35,055 bases of DNA from Eikenella sp. GTDB lineage: Bacteria > Pseudomonadota > Gammaproteobacteria > Burkholderiales > Neisseriaceae. Numbering within the stretch: the stretch's first letter is position 1; each line of letters opens with the position of its first letter. Both the position numbers and the translations under genes were made by a program. The notes beneath the pieces were generated by a model. The model ran no database searches and was not told the origin of the DNA. It saw only the letters and a list, made by a program, of their open reading frames with translations. The stretch spans positions 1 to 35,055 of the forward strand of contig JAUMZB010000021.1 of assembly GCA_030528345.1 (NCBI GenBank), given 5' to 3'. Below are positions 10,314 through 18,323 of the stretch, one piece after another.

Positions 10314-12623
10314 TTAAATCAGGCTGAAGCTGGTATGGTCGAGCTGATCCAGCCCCGTTCCTTGCAGAGTGGCGAAGTGGACGGCGGCGCTGCCGCCGAT
10401 GCCGTCTGCATCGTAATACAGCTTGCTGTCCGCTTGGTTGAACAGAATGCGCTGGTTGCTGTTGGCGGCGCTGCTGCCCAAGCCGAATTCGGCTGCTTCG
10501 ATGCTGTTGCCCAGACCGCCGAAGATGGCTTTGCCTAAGGCGATTTTGTCTATGCCGACGGCAAAGTCTTTCACGGTATCCACATTGCCGCCGCCCAAGG
10601 TGCTGTCGAAGACGAAGGTGTCTTTGCCGGCACCGCCGTACAGCACGTCGCTGCCGGTGCCTCCGGAGAGGCGGTCGTTACCAGCACCGCCACTGAGCAG
10701 ATCGTTGTGCGTGCCTCCAAACAGGCGGTCGTTACCCTCGTCGCCGTAAAGCTGATCGTAACCGTCGCCGCCGTCGAGCACATCGTTACCGTGGCCTGCG
10801 TAGAGCTTGTCGTCGCCAGCACCGCCGGAAAGGAGGTCGTTTTGTTCGCGGCCGTAGAGTTGGTCATTGCCGGCATCGCCGTAGAGTTGGTCATAACCGC
10901 TGCCGCCGTCGAGTACATCGTTGCCACGGCCTGCGTAGAGCCTGTCGTCGCCGGCACCGCCGGAGAGGTGGTCATTGCCGTCTCGGCCGTAGAGTTGGTC
11001 ATTGCCAGCATCGCCGTAGAGGTCGTCATTACCATTGCCGCCGTCTAGTACGTCTTGTCCTAATTTGCCGTATAAAACATCGTTTCCAGAGAGGCCTTTT
11101 AATGAGTTATTCAGGTGATTGCCGTGAATTTCATCGTGATGTGCAGAGCCGACGGCATTTTCAATATAGGTGCCGAATCCGATAAAAGCTTGGCCGGTTG
11201 AAGTGAGCAGGCCGGCTTTGTTGCCGGTATAAATCCAGCTGCCGGGTGCCAGGTTGATGAAAACACTTTGGCCGGCGGCAGAAGCATTGAGGGTGTCGGT
11301 GCCGGCACCGTCCCAAATGTAGCGGTCGGCGAAGGTGTAGGTGTTGTTGCCGCTGCGAGCAGTTTTGTTGGTGCCGTAAAGATAGTGGATAGCGGCCAGA
11401 TCAAATATTTTCAGGCCTTGGTTTTGGATGTGGCCGCTTGTGTTGTAGGTCATCAGCGTATTGCCGAGGTGTTCTTCTTGCGGGCTGAGAAACGGGCCGT
11501 CGTCGCTGCCGTATTGGCCAGGATGTTTTAATCCCAGGCTGTGGCCTACTTCGTGCAGCAGGGTATCGTAGCCGTCTTTGCCGTGGGCAAAGGCTTGATT
11601 GTTGTCGCCGTATAAAGTGGAGTTTAAGTGTACGTCGCCGCCGAAGTAGGCGTAGCCGCTGGTGATCCATTCCGAGGCATCAAGGGCTTGGTGCTGGCCT
11701 TTACAACAGGGGCAGACATTTTTGCCGATGCGGTAATTGCCGTTGGCTTCTTTTAAGTCGTTTAGGTAAAAACGGAAATCGGCTTGACCGTCGGCGACTT
11801 CTGTGAAGGTGATGTCGGCTACTTTGCTGTAGGCTTCCAATGCTTTGCGGACATTGGCTTTTTGTGCGTCGCTGTATTGGCGGAAGCCGGTGTAGGTTTG
11901 GCCGGTGGCGCTATCAAAGGCGCTGACGGCAAAGCTGTAGCTCACTTTTAGTCCCTTGCCGATGCTCTTCCAGTTGTTTTGGGTGGCGGACAGATAGCCC
12001 GTGCGCTCTCCGCTGTAAACGGCGTCCACAAAGTAAGGCAGGGCGGCGGCACCTTGGGTATAAATGACTTTTTCAAAGCCGGCGGGCACTTTGTAGTTGC
12101 TGACGGAGACGTAGACAGTATCAATATCGCCGGCCCAAGGAGTAAAAAAGTCGCCTTTCAATGAAACATTGTTGCCGCTTATGGTGGCGGTGAAGGCAAA
12201 TTTTTCATTGATTTCATCATCAATATGGTCTACGTAATAAGTGTCCGATCCCTTGCCACCAAACATTTGGTCAGCACCGCTGCCGCCGTTTAAGACATCA
12301 TTACCGGATCCGCCGGCTAGTAAGTCGTTGCCGGCATCGCCGTGTAAATTTTTCTCGAAAAAGCCGCTGATCAGGGTGTCGTTGCCTGCACCGCCGTAGA
12401 GATTGTCGTTAAAAACACTGCCGATGATGATGTCGTCACCACCCAAACCGTACAGGTTTTTTTTGACGATGTTATTGCCGTTGATAAGCTCGGAGCCTTC
12501 GGTGCCGTAGTAGCTGTCTGACTGGTTGGCTTGAACGGGATATGCTTGGATGACCGGCTTAAAAATATCGGCAACATAATGGCTGCTGGCCGGGCCGGCT
12601 GTTTTGTTGCTGTGATGGTTCAT
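10314..12623 (-). CDS. RTX metalloprotease of the serralysin (M10) type
   Basis: This 769-residue protein should be a calcium-binding, zinc-dependent secreted protease. Residues ~58-128 hold glycine/aspartate-rich RTX nonapeptides (GGAGNDTL, GGSGNDVL, GGKGSDTY). Residues ~143-420 form an M10 protease domain with the zinc site HEVGHSLGLKH (H357, E358, H361, H367) and the Met-turn MTY at 391-393. A long RTX array follows at ~500-670. The C-terminal block (DTFVFDSTLGGG, VKDFAVGIDKIAL) is the usual serralysin/type I secretion region. There is no N-terminal signal peptide, as expected for type I export, yet no ABC exporter or fusion protein lies nearby. The start at 12623 has a good Shine-Dalgarno (AAAGGA); the frame extends 30 codons further. 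A CPCC cluster (C304, C306, C307) within the protease domain is unusual for RTX proteins. Confidence 0.93.
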   Translation of the reverse strand: MNHHSNKTAGPASSHYVADIFKPVIQAYPVQANQSDSYYGTEGSELINGNNIVKKNLYGLGGDDIIIGSVFNDNLYGGAGNDTLISGFFEKNLHGDAGNDLLAGGSGNDVLNGGSGADQMFGGKGSDTYYVDHIDDEINEKFAFTATISGNNVSLKGDFFTPWAGDIDTVYVSVSNYKVPAGFEKVIYTQGAAALPYFVDAVYSGERTGYLSATQNNWKSIGKGLKVSYSFAVSAFDSATGQTYTGFRQYSDAQKANVRKALEAYSKVADITFTEVADGQADFRFYLNDLKEANGNYRIGKNVCPCCKGQHQALDASEWITSGYAYFGGDVHLNSTLYGDNNQAFAHGKDGYDTLLHEVGHSLGLKHPGQYGSDDGPFLSPQEEHLGNTLMTYNTSGHIQNQGLKIFDLAAIHYLYGTNKTARSGNNTYTFADRYIWDGAGTDTLNASAAGQSVFINLAPGSWIYTGNKAGLLTSTGQAFIGFGTYIENAVGSAHHDEIHGNHLNNSLKGLSGNDVLYGKLGQDVLDGGNGNDDLYGDAGNDQLYGRDGNDHLSGGAGDDRLYAGRGNDVLDGGSGYDQLYGDAGNDQLYGREQNDLLSGGAGDDKLYAGHGNDVLDGGDGYDQLYGDEGNDRLFGGTHNDLLSGGAGNDRLSGGTGSDVLYGGAGKDTFVFDSTLGGGNVDTVKDFAVGIDKIALGKAIFGGLGNSIEAAEFGLGSSAANSNQRILFNQADSKLYYDADGIGGSAAVHFATLQGTGLDQLDHTSFSLI
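10662..11066 (-). repeat. Three tandem 135-bp (45-residue) units in the RTX array
   Basis: Residues 520-564, 565-609 and 610-654 of the RTX protease are three copies of a 45-residue unit, each made of five nonapeptides. The shared pattern is NDVLDGG-x-G-YDQLYGD-x-GNDQLYG, then NDLLSGGAGDD-x-L. The copies are close enough that unit gain or loss by recombination is likely. Confidence 0.8.
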
Positions 12624-12710
12624 CGGTAAGTCCTTTATTTCAGAGATAGCAGGTGGATTGGAGGGTATTGATTTTATCGGCCAATTCTGTGGCCGGCCAG
12701 CGGAAGTCAA

Positions 12711-12747
12711 CAACAGGCTGCCTGAAAGGCTTTCAGGTAGCCTGTTG
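12711..12747. terminator. Mixed-dialect DUS hairpin after aspS
   Basis: CAACAGGCTGCCTGAAAG and CTTTCAGGTAGCCTGTTG form an 18-bp inverted repeat with a one-base centre. The left arm carries AGGCTGCCTGAA, a variant dialect, and the right arm an exact eikDUS. They pair with a single G-T wobble. It should terminate aspS. Confidence 0.75.
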
Positions 12748-12776
12748 CATGTTGTCGGTTTGCGACGGGCGGGCGG

Positions 12777-14585
12777 TTAAGCCTCTTTGTTCTCCGCGGC
12801 TTTGGCGCGCAGGCGCAGATTGAGTTCGCGCAGTTGTTTGTCGTCCACCGCGTTGGGGGCGTTGGTGAGCAAACATTGGGCGCGCTGGGTTTTGGGGAAG
12901 GCAATCACGTCGCGGATGGATTCGGCGCCGGCCATTAGAGTGACCAAACGGTCGAGGCCGAAGGCGAGGCCGCCGTGCGGGGGGGCGCCGAATTTGAGGT
13001 TGTCCAGCAGGAAGCCGAATTTTTCCTGTTGTTCTTCGGGGCTGATTTTCAGGGCGGCAAACACTTTTTCCTGAATGTCGGCGCGGTGGATACGGATGGA
13101 GCCGCCGCCGATTTCCCAGCCGTTGAGCACCATATCGTAGGCGCGGGCGAGGCAGTTTTCGGGATCGCTTGCCATCAGGTTTTCATGACCGGGCTTGGGC
13201 GAGGTAAACGGATGGTGCATGGCGGCGTAGCGGTCGTTTTCCTCGTCGTATTCAAACATGGGGAAATCCACCACCCACAAGGGTTTCCACTCATCAATGA
13301 AATAGCCGTTTTCCGTGCCGTGTTCGTGGCCGATTTTGATGCGCAATGCGCCGATGGCTTCGTTCACAATCTTGGCTTTGTCGGCGCCGAAGAAGATGAT
13401 GTCGCCGTTTTGCGCTTCGGTTTTCGCGATGATTTCTTTCAGGCAGCCTTCCGACAGGAATTTGACGATGGGCGATTGCAAGCCGCTGTCTTCGCCGTTG
13501 CTGATGTTGCTGACGTCGTTCACTTTGATGTAAGCCAAGCCCTTGGCGCCGTAAATGCCGACGAATTTGGTGTATTCGTCGATGTCTTTGCGGGAGAGTT
13601 TCGCACCGTTCGGCACGCGCAAAGCCACCACGCGGCCGCCTTTCATGTCGGCGGCGGCGCGGAAGACTTTGAATTCTTCGGTTTTCATCAAGCCGGTGAG
13701 TTCGGTGAAGCGCAGCGACACGCGCAAATCGGGCTTGTCGGAGCCGTAGTAGAACATGGCTTCGGCGTAGGGCATGCGCGGGAAATCGCCCAAATCCACG
13801 CCCAGCGCCTCTTTAAACACCTGCTTGGCCATGCCTTCGGTGATGTCCATGATTTCGTCTTCGTTCAAGAAAGACGTTTCCAAGTCGATTTGGGTAAATT
13901 CGGGTTGGCGGTCGGCACGCAAATCTTCATCTCGGAAGCATTTGGTGATTTGGTAATAGCGGTCGAAGCCGGCCACCATCAGCAATTGCTTGAACAACTG
14001 CGGCGATTGCGGCAGGGCGAAAAATTCACCGGGGTGTACGCGGCTGGGCACCAGATAATCGCGCGCGCCTTCGGGGGTGGAGCGGGTGAGCATCGGCGTT
14101 TCGATGTCGATAAAGCCTTGTGCATCCAAATAACGGCGCACGCCCATGGCCACCTGATAACGCAGGCGCAGGTTGCGCTGCATGTGCGGGCGGCGCAGGT
14201 CGATCACGCGGTGGGTGAGGCGCACGTTTTCGTTGAGGTTTTCCTCGTCAATCATAAACGGCGGCGTGGCGGCGGCATTGAGCACTTCGATCTCTTTGGC
14301 CAGGATTTCGATGTTGCCGGACACCATTTTGTCGTTGGTGGTGCCCTCGGGGCGGTGGCGCACGCGGCCGGTGATGCTGAGCACGTATTCGTTGCGGGAA
14401 GCATCGGCTTGGGCAAAGGCCTCGGGGGTGTCGGGGTCGATCACCACTTGCACCATGCCTTCGCGGTCGCGCAAGTCGATGAAAATCACTCCGCCGTGGT
14501 CGCGGCGGCGGTGGACCCAGCCTTTGACGGTAACGGTTTGGTCTAAATAGTGTTCGTTAATCAAGCCGCAGTAGTTGGTGCGCAT
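12777..14585 (-). CDS. aspS: Aspartyl-tRNA synthetase (probably non-discriminating)
   Basis: The 602-residue protein is a bacterial-type class IIb synthetase that charges tRNA-Asp. It has an OB-fold anticodon domain at the N-terminus and the three class II motifs. Recognisable segments are [51 protein letters not shown] and, near the C-terminus, [14 protein letters not shown]. The bacterial GAD insertion domain lies between motifs 2 and 3. H30 in VHRRRDHGG and the glycine in [10 protein letters not shown] match positions reported in Pseudomonas AspRS for accepting tRNA-Asn as well, so with GatCAB it may supply Asn-tRNA. That part is inference. ATG 14585 is preceded by CAGGAAA. DUF502 lies upstream on the same strand, a common pairing in betaproteobacteria. 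A DUS variant falls in frame at 13438-13449. Confidence 0.97.
   Translation of the reverse strand: MRTNYCGLINEHYLDQTVTVKGWVHRRRDHGGVIFIDLRDREGMVQVVIDPDTPEAFAQADASRNEYVLSITGRVRHRPEGTTNDKMVSGNIEILAKEIEVLNAAATPPFMIDEENLNENVRLTHRVIDLRRPHMQRNLRLRYQVAMGVRRYLDAQGFIDIETPMLTRSTPEGARDYLVPSRVHPGEFFALPQSPQLFKQLLMVAGFDRYYQITKCFRDEDLRADRQPEFTQIDLETSFLNEDEIMDITEGMAKQVFKEALGVDLGDFPRMPYAEAMFYYGSDKPDLRVSLRFTELTGLMKTEEFKVFRAAADMKGGRVVALRVPNGAKLSRKDIDEYTKFVGIYGAKGLAYIKVNDVSNISNGEDSGLQSPIVKFLSEGCLKEIIAKTEAQNGDIIFFGADKAKIVNEAIGALRIKIGHEHGTENGYFIDEWKPLWVVDFPMFEYDEENDRYAAMHHPFTSPKPGHENLMASDPENCLARAYDMVLNGWEIGGGSIRIHRADIQEKVFAALKISPEEQQEKFGFLLDNLKFGAPPHGGLAFGLDRLVTLMAGAESIRDVIAFPKTQRAQCLLTNAPNAVDDKQLRELNLRLRAKAAENKEA
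13438..13449 (-). repeat. DUS variant within aspS
   Basis: TTCAGGCAGCCT, the complement of AGGCTGCCTGAA. It lies in the aspS coding sequence and differs from the Eikenella DUS at one base. Confidence 0.6.
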
Positions 14586-14917
14586 AATCGGTGTTTCCTG
14601 ATAATTGGGGTATGGATAAAGCAAAATAAATCAAATGAGACGGCCGTTCAGGCCGTCAAGCTATCGTTGCCGCAGTCTTGCGGCAGGAAAGGGGCGTATA
14701 TCATGGCCGCATGATTGACGGCAAGGACGGTTTCCTCTTCCTGCCGTCGGCTCGTGTGCTTATGCGGATGATGCGGTGTTGGCCGCCGAACCGCCATTGG
14801 CAGCGCCGCTCGGAGATAAAGCATTCGCGACCCAAGCATTGCCTCAGCGGGCTGCGGCAGACGGGGCGGGCAACTTGGGGCGGCGGATTCATGGCGGCTT
14901 CTCTGCGCCGGAGCGTT
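14586..14917. other. Intergenic region between the DUF502 gene and aspS
   Basis: These 332 bases contain the aspS leader, an intrinsic terminator (14615-14657), a second small hairpin (GCCGCAGTCTTGCGGC near 14670-14685) and one DUS at its right edge. Two overlapping minus-strand open frames of 63 codons exist (14648-14839 and 14701-14892). Neither has a recognisable domain or a clear ribosome site, so I do not call them. Confidence 0.5.
14615..14657 (-). terminator. Intrinsic terminator between the DUF502 gene and aspS
   Basis: On the minus strand GACGGCC-TGAAC-GGCCGTC (14639-14657) forms a 7-bp GC-rich stem, followed by TCATTTGATTTATTTTGC, a T-rich run. It should end transcripts coming from the DUF502 gene before aspS. 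Confidence 0.65.
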
Positions 14918-14928
14918 TCAGGTAGCCT
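14917..14928 (-). repeat. eikDUS at the DUF502 gene stop codon
   Basis: An exact eikDUS on the minus strand. It encodes the last residues (QAT) and stop TGA of the DUF502 protein: CAG GCT ACC TGA. Confidence 0.8.
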
Positions 14929-15610
14929 GAGGGGGTGCCGGCGGCCCTTCTGCCGGCAGCGCGGCTTGGGGCGGGTTGTCGTCGGGCAAGACCATGCCCA
15001 GCGAAATGACGTATTTCAGGGCTTCGTCCACGCTCATGTCGAGGGGGCGGATGTCGCTTTGCCTAACCATGACGTAGTAGCCGCCGGTGGGGTTGGGAGT
15101 GGTGGGCACATAGACGGAAACATAGGCTTCTTGGCCGAGGGCGCTTTGCAGGGCGGGGGCGACGGAGCCGGAAACAAAGGCGATGGTCCAGATGTCGGGC
15201 TGGGGAAAGGGCACCAGCACGGGGGTTTTAAACGAGCGGCTGTTGTCGGACAGCAGCGACTCGGATACTTTTTTCACGCTGGAATAGATGGATTTCACCA
15301 CCGGAATGCGGCCGAGCAGTTTGTCCCAGCCTTGGATGATTTTGCGGCCGAGTACGTTGGCGGCAAAAATGCCGGTGAAAAACAGCGCCAAGACGGCCAC
15401 GATGAAGCCGAGGCCGGGCAGTTTGAAACCGATGTGGTGTTCGGGCTGCCAGCGTGCGGGCAAGAGATTGACCAGTTGGTCGGTGGCCGAAATGATGTAG
15501 GTGATCACCCAGATGGTAACGGCCACGGGCAGCCATACCAGAATGCCGGTAATCAGGTATTTTTTGATGGCTTTGCCGATGCCGCCGCTTTCTGACGGTT
15601 TGTGGTCCAT
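14918..15610 (-). CDS. DUF502 family membrane protein
   Basis: The 230-residue protein belongs to the DUF502 family of inner-membrane proteins, whose function is not established. Two hydrophobic segments are clear: YLITGILVWLPVAVTIWVI near residues 18-36 and GLGFIVAVLALFFTGIFAA near 66-84. Family hallmarks follow: IPVVKSIYSSVKKVSESLL, then VLVPFPQPDIWTIAFVSG and VYVPTTPNPTGGYYVMVR. The frame opens 12 codons earlier at 15646, but that ATG is embedded in a TATAAT box that looks like the promoter, so the start at 15610 (MDHKPSESGG) is preferred. The protein ends in a Pro/Ala-rich tail whose last codons are part of a DUS. It lies directly upstream of aspS, as in many betaproteobacteria. Confidence 0.9.
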   Translation of the reverse strand: MDHKPSESGGIGKAIKKYLITGILVWLPVAVTIWVITYIISATDQLVNLLPARWQPEHHIGFKLPGLGFIVAVLALFFTGIFAANVLGRKIIQGWDKLLGRIPVVKSIYSSVKKVSESLLSDNSRSFKTPVLVPFPQPDIWTIAFVSGSVAPALQSALGQEAYVSVYVPTTPNPTGGYYVMVRQSDIRPLDMSVDEALKYVISLGMVLPDDNPPQAALPAEGPPAPPQAT

Positions 15611-15641
15611 GGGGTGCGCGGGAAAGACGGAAATAAAGGCG

Positions 15642-15647
15642 CCCATT
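15642..15647 (-). promoter_or_regulatory. -10 box of the DUF502 gene
   Basis: A perfect TATAAT on the minus strand, 32 bases before the preferred start codon. No good -35 box is visible 17 bases upstream. Its presence argues that the ATG at 15646 is not the translation start. Confidence 0.45.
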
Positions 15648-15714
15648 ATACGCGCTTGGGGGGAAGGAAACGAGTGTTTTTTGCCCTTTGGCAGCGGGGC
15701 GGGCGGCTTGGTTT

Positions 15715-15750
15715 TTTCAGGTAGCCTGCCGTTTGCGGGCTACCTGAACA
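15715..15750. terminator. Inverted DUS pair after pldA
   Basis: TTCAGGTAGCCT at 15716-15727 and GGGCTACCTGAA at 15738-15749 (11 of 12 bases) form an inverted repeat with a 10-base loop, 23 bases past the pldA stop. Confidence 0.75.
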
Positions 15751-15772
15751 GGCGGGCGCGGGCAAACGGGGT

Positions 15773-16867
15773 TTATAAGCCGTCCCAATCGTTCAGCATC
15801 ACGCCGATGCCGATGCTGTTGTGTTTGTGGTTGTAGTCGAGCAGGCTTTCGCCGTAGCCGTGAAAGCCCTGCACATAGCCTTTGAGGCGGCCGGCCAGCG
15901 GGAAGGTGTAGTCGAGTTGGAGGCCGCCTTTGCCGCTGGCGGGGTTGTAGCGGATCAGGGCGCCGAGGGTTTGGCGGTCGTCGAAGCGGTATTGCAGGCG
16001 CACGTCGCCGTAGCCCATGTAGCGGTTGATGTTGCTGTTGTCGTCTTCGCGGCGGCTTTCGGGAATGCGCCACCACAGGCGGGGCAGCACGGTGAGTTTG
16101 CCCCATTCCATGCCGCCCATCAGATAGAGGCGGTTCCACGAGCGGGAGAAGGGATCGCTTCGGCCGTTGGATTGGTGTACCGCGCCCACGCCGAGCATGC
16201 GCAGGCGGCCGCCGAAGGGCAGGTCGGCCTTCACCGGCTGGGTGAGGATGAATTCGGGCTCGTAGTCGGTGTTGCGGAAGGGCGAGGACATGGAGCCGTT
16301 GTACACCTGCCAATGCGCCACTTGGGTGTAGCCGAACCACAAATCGGCATGGGTGCCGAATACGTCTTCCATCAGTTTGGTTTTGAAGGAAATCTGCATT
16401 TTGGTTTCGGCGTGGTTTTGGTCGCTTTGGTCGGCCCGGTGTTCCGGCGAGGAAGGGTGGCGGTTGGGGGTGCTGTTGAACCAGCCGGGCAGCAGATAGA
16501 TGGGGCGGTGCGGACGGGCGCTGAGGATGCCGGATTCGTGGTTGCGGTCCAAGTCGAAAGCCAGACTCAGCGGGGTGTAGGCGGCATCGGCCGCCGTATC
16601 GGCCGTATCGGCGCTTTCGGCGGCGGGGGCGAACACCAACTCGGCTTTGCCCTGTTCCAAGCTGGCGCGGGCGCTTTCGCTCAAGTCGATGGCGGCTTTG
16701 GCGGTGTGCGGCGGCGGCTCGGTGCCGGTGGCACGGTCGTAACAGGCCAGGCGGGCGGCGGGATCGCCGATTTGGGTGCAGGCCGATACGGCTTGCCGGA
16801 TGTCGGCGGCGGCAGGCACAGAGCAGACGGCCAGGACGAGCAGGAGAAACGGGGCGGTCGGGCGCAT
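15773..16867 (-). CDS. pldA: Outer membrane phospholipase A
   Basis: OMPLA is a calcium-dependent outer-membrane lipase that removes misplaced phospholipids from the outer leaflet. The 364-residue protein has a signal peptide cleaved near AAA-D (about residue 21). It also has an N-terminal periplasmic extension with a CTQIGDPAARLACYD segment and an Ala/Asp-rich stretch, then a 12-strand-type barrel. The active site is clear: H231 and S233 in GAVHQSNGRSD and N245 in SRSWNR, with the same H-to-N spacing as in E. coli. YNPASGKGGLQLDY is another family motif. The open frame runs back to 17593 across serC, but only the ATG at 16867 gives a signal peptide. It follows serC on the same strand, separated by a hairpin and a DUS. 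Confidence 0.94.
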   Translation of the reverse strand: MRPTAPFLLLVLAVCSVPAAADIRQAVSACTQIGDPAARLACYDRATGTEPPPHTAKAAIDLSESARASLEQGKAELVFAPAAESADTADTAADAAYTPLSLAFDLDRNHESGILSARPHRPIYLLPGWFNSTPNRHPSSPEHRADQSDQNHAETKMQISFKTKLMEDVFGTHADLWFGYTQVAHWQVYNGSMSSPFRNTDYEPEFILTQPVKADLPFGGRLRMLGVGAVHQSNGRSDPFSRSWNRLYLMGGMEWGKLTVLPRLWWRIPESRREDDNSNINRYMGYGDVRLQYRFDDRQTLGALIRYNPASGKGGLQLDYTFPLAGRLKGYVQGFHGYGESLLDYNHKHNSIGIGVMLNDWDGL

Positions 16868-16958
16868 GGTGTCGGGAGGCGAAATGGGGCGGAACAAGGT
16901 ATCGGTTGGGGGAAAGGGACGCTGTGTCGGCCCAAGCGGGGCGGCAGGGCGGCGCTTC

Positions 16959-16970
16959 AGGCTACCTGAA
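16959..16970 (+). repeat. eikDUS between serC and pldA
   Basis: An exact AGGCTACCTGAA in the serC-pldA gap, beside but not part of the hairpin at 16977-16999. Confidence 0.8.
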
Positions 16971-16976
16971 ACGCGC

Positions 16977-16999
16977 AAACCGCACGGGCAGTGCGGTTT
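16977..16999 (-). terminator. Hairpin after serC
   Basis: AAACCGCAC and GTGCGGTTT form a perfect 9-bp stem with a 5-base loop, 18 bases past the serC stop. The stem ends in A/T runs, so it can act as a terminator although the trailing U-tract is short. Confidence 0.6.
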
Positions 17000-17016
17000 A
17001 TGGGTTTTGCCCGCCG

Positions 17017-18117
17017 TCAGCCGTAGCGGTTTTGGAATTCGCGCATGAATTCGGTCAGCGCCTCCACGCCCTGCAGCGGCATGGCGTTGTAGATGCTGGC
17101 GCGCATGCCGCCCAGGCTTTTGTAGCCGCGCAAGAGCCGTAGGCCGCGGGTGGTGGATTCTTGGGCGAACCGTTCGTCCAGCCCGGCATTGCCGGTGCTG
17201 AAGATGACGTTCATTTTGGAGCGGGCGTCGGCTCGCACGGGGTTGCGGTAGAAGCCGCCGCTGCCGTCTATGGCTGCATACAGGGTTTTGGCTTTCAGGG
17301 TGTTGACGGTTTCCATTTGCGCCACGCCGCCTTGCGACTGCAGCCAGCGGAACACGAGGCCGGCGATGTAGATCGGATAGGTGGCCGGGGTGTTGTACAT
17401 GCCCTGTTTGCTGACGTGCGAACGGTAGTTCCATACGTCGGGAATGCGGTCGGCGCAGCGTTCCAGCAGGTCTTCGCGGATGATGACGATGGTGGCGCCG
17501 GACGGGCCGATGTTTTTTTGCGCACCGGCGTAAATCACGCCGAAATCGGCTACATTGATGCGGCGCGACAGGATTTCGCTCGACATATCGCACACCAAGG
17601 GCGGCATGCCGTCGGCCAGTTTGGGCACGTCGCGGTATTGCAGGCCGTGTACGGTTTCGTTGATCACGAAGTGGACGAAAGCCGAATCGGGGCTGATGTC
17701 CCAGCTTTCCACCGGCGGCAGGTCGGTATAGCCATTGGCTCGGCCGTCGGCGGCCAGGTGGATGGCGGCGTCGGACAGTTTGCCCATCTGTTTGTGGGCG
17801 ATGGCCGACCAGTTGCCGGTTACCACGGAATCCACGCGTTTGAAGCCGTTGGCGAAGTTCATCACCACCATATTGAATTGGGCGCTGGCGCCGCCTTGCA
17901 GAAACAGCACTTTGTAGTGGTCGGGGATGTCGAGCAGTTGGCGCAGGTCTTGTTCGGCGTGGTGGAGGATGCTCATGAACACGTCGGAACGGTGGCTCAT
18001 GGTCATCACGGAAAAACCGGTGCCGTTGTAGTCGAACATTTCGCTTTGCGCGGTGCGCAGTACGGATTCGGGCAGCACGGCGGGGCCGGCGGAGAAATTG
18101 TAGATGGGCGTATTCAT
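17017..18117 (-). CDS. serC: Phosphoserine aminotransferase
   Basis: SerC is a PLP enzyme that makes 3-phosphoserine from 3-phosphohydroxypyruvate, and also serves pyridoxine synthesis. The 366-residue protein has the normal length. It begins MNTPIYNFSAGPAVLPESVL. It carries LFLQGGASAQFNMVVMN for cofactor phosphate binding, CDMSSEILSR, and the PLP lysine K201 in YAGAQKNIGPSG. The ending GGMRASIYNAMPLQGVEAL is typical. The frame opens 27 codons earlier, but ATG 18117 is the family start. Upstream are a probable promoter region and the terminator of slt. Confidence 0.97.
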   Translation of the reverse strand: MNTPIYNFSAGPAVLPESVLRTAQSEMFDYNGTGFSVMTMSHRSDVFMSILHHAEQDLRQLLDIPDHYKVLFLQGGASAQFNMVVMNFANGFKRVDSVVTGNWSAIAHKQMGKLSDAAIHLAADGRANGYTDLPPVESWDISPDSAFVHFVINETVHGLQYRDVPKLADGMPPLVCDMSSEILSRRINVADFGVIYAGAQKNIGPSGATIVIIREDLLERCADRIPDVWNYRSHVSKQGMYNTPATYPIYIAGLVFRWLQSQGGVAQMETVNTLKAKTLYAAIDGSGGFYRNPVRADARSKMNVIFSTGNAGLDERFAQESTTRGLRLLRGYKSLGGMRASIYNAMPLQGVEALTEFMREFQNRYG

Positions 18118-18265
18118 GGGCGGCTTTCTGGGGCTGGAAGGGGAATGTTGCGGCGCAAAATATAAGGGGATTCTATGCCGCCCGCGCGCTTCCTGCAAGG
18201 GTGCCCGGCGGCTTGTGCGGAAGAAGGCCGCCGTCTGTGGCCGCAGCAGGTGTCCGGCAATAAAG

Positions 18266-18309
18266 CAGGCTACCTGAAAGACTGCGGAACAGCGCTTTCA
18301 GGTAGCCTG
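18266..18309. terminator. Inverted eikDUS pair after slt
   Basis: CAGGCTACCTGAAAG (18266-18280) and CTTTCAGGTAGCCTG (18295-18309) form a perfect 15-bp inverted repeat with a 14-base loop, 15 bases past the slt stop. Confidence 0.8.
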
Positions 18310-18323
18310 TGGATATAGACGGC

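Noticed and set aside
10662..11066. CRISPR-like regular repeats
   Set aside because: The periodicity is that of RTX codons within an open frame; there are no spacers of unique sequence.
12975..14546. A 523-codon plus-strand open frame opposite aspS
   Set aside because: Antisense shadow of aspS, rich in His, Phe and Gly as such shadows are; no recognisable protein.
14648..14839. A 63-codon minus-strand open frame between the DUF502 gene and aspS
   Set aside because: Its stop lies in the terminator loop, which is suggestive, but there is no ribosome site, domain or conserved feature, and another frame overlaps it.
16868..17593. N-terminal extension of the pldA frame
   Set aside because: The extra 242 codons overlap serC out of frame and lack family similarity; the ATG at 16867 starts a normal signal peptide.
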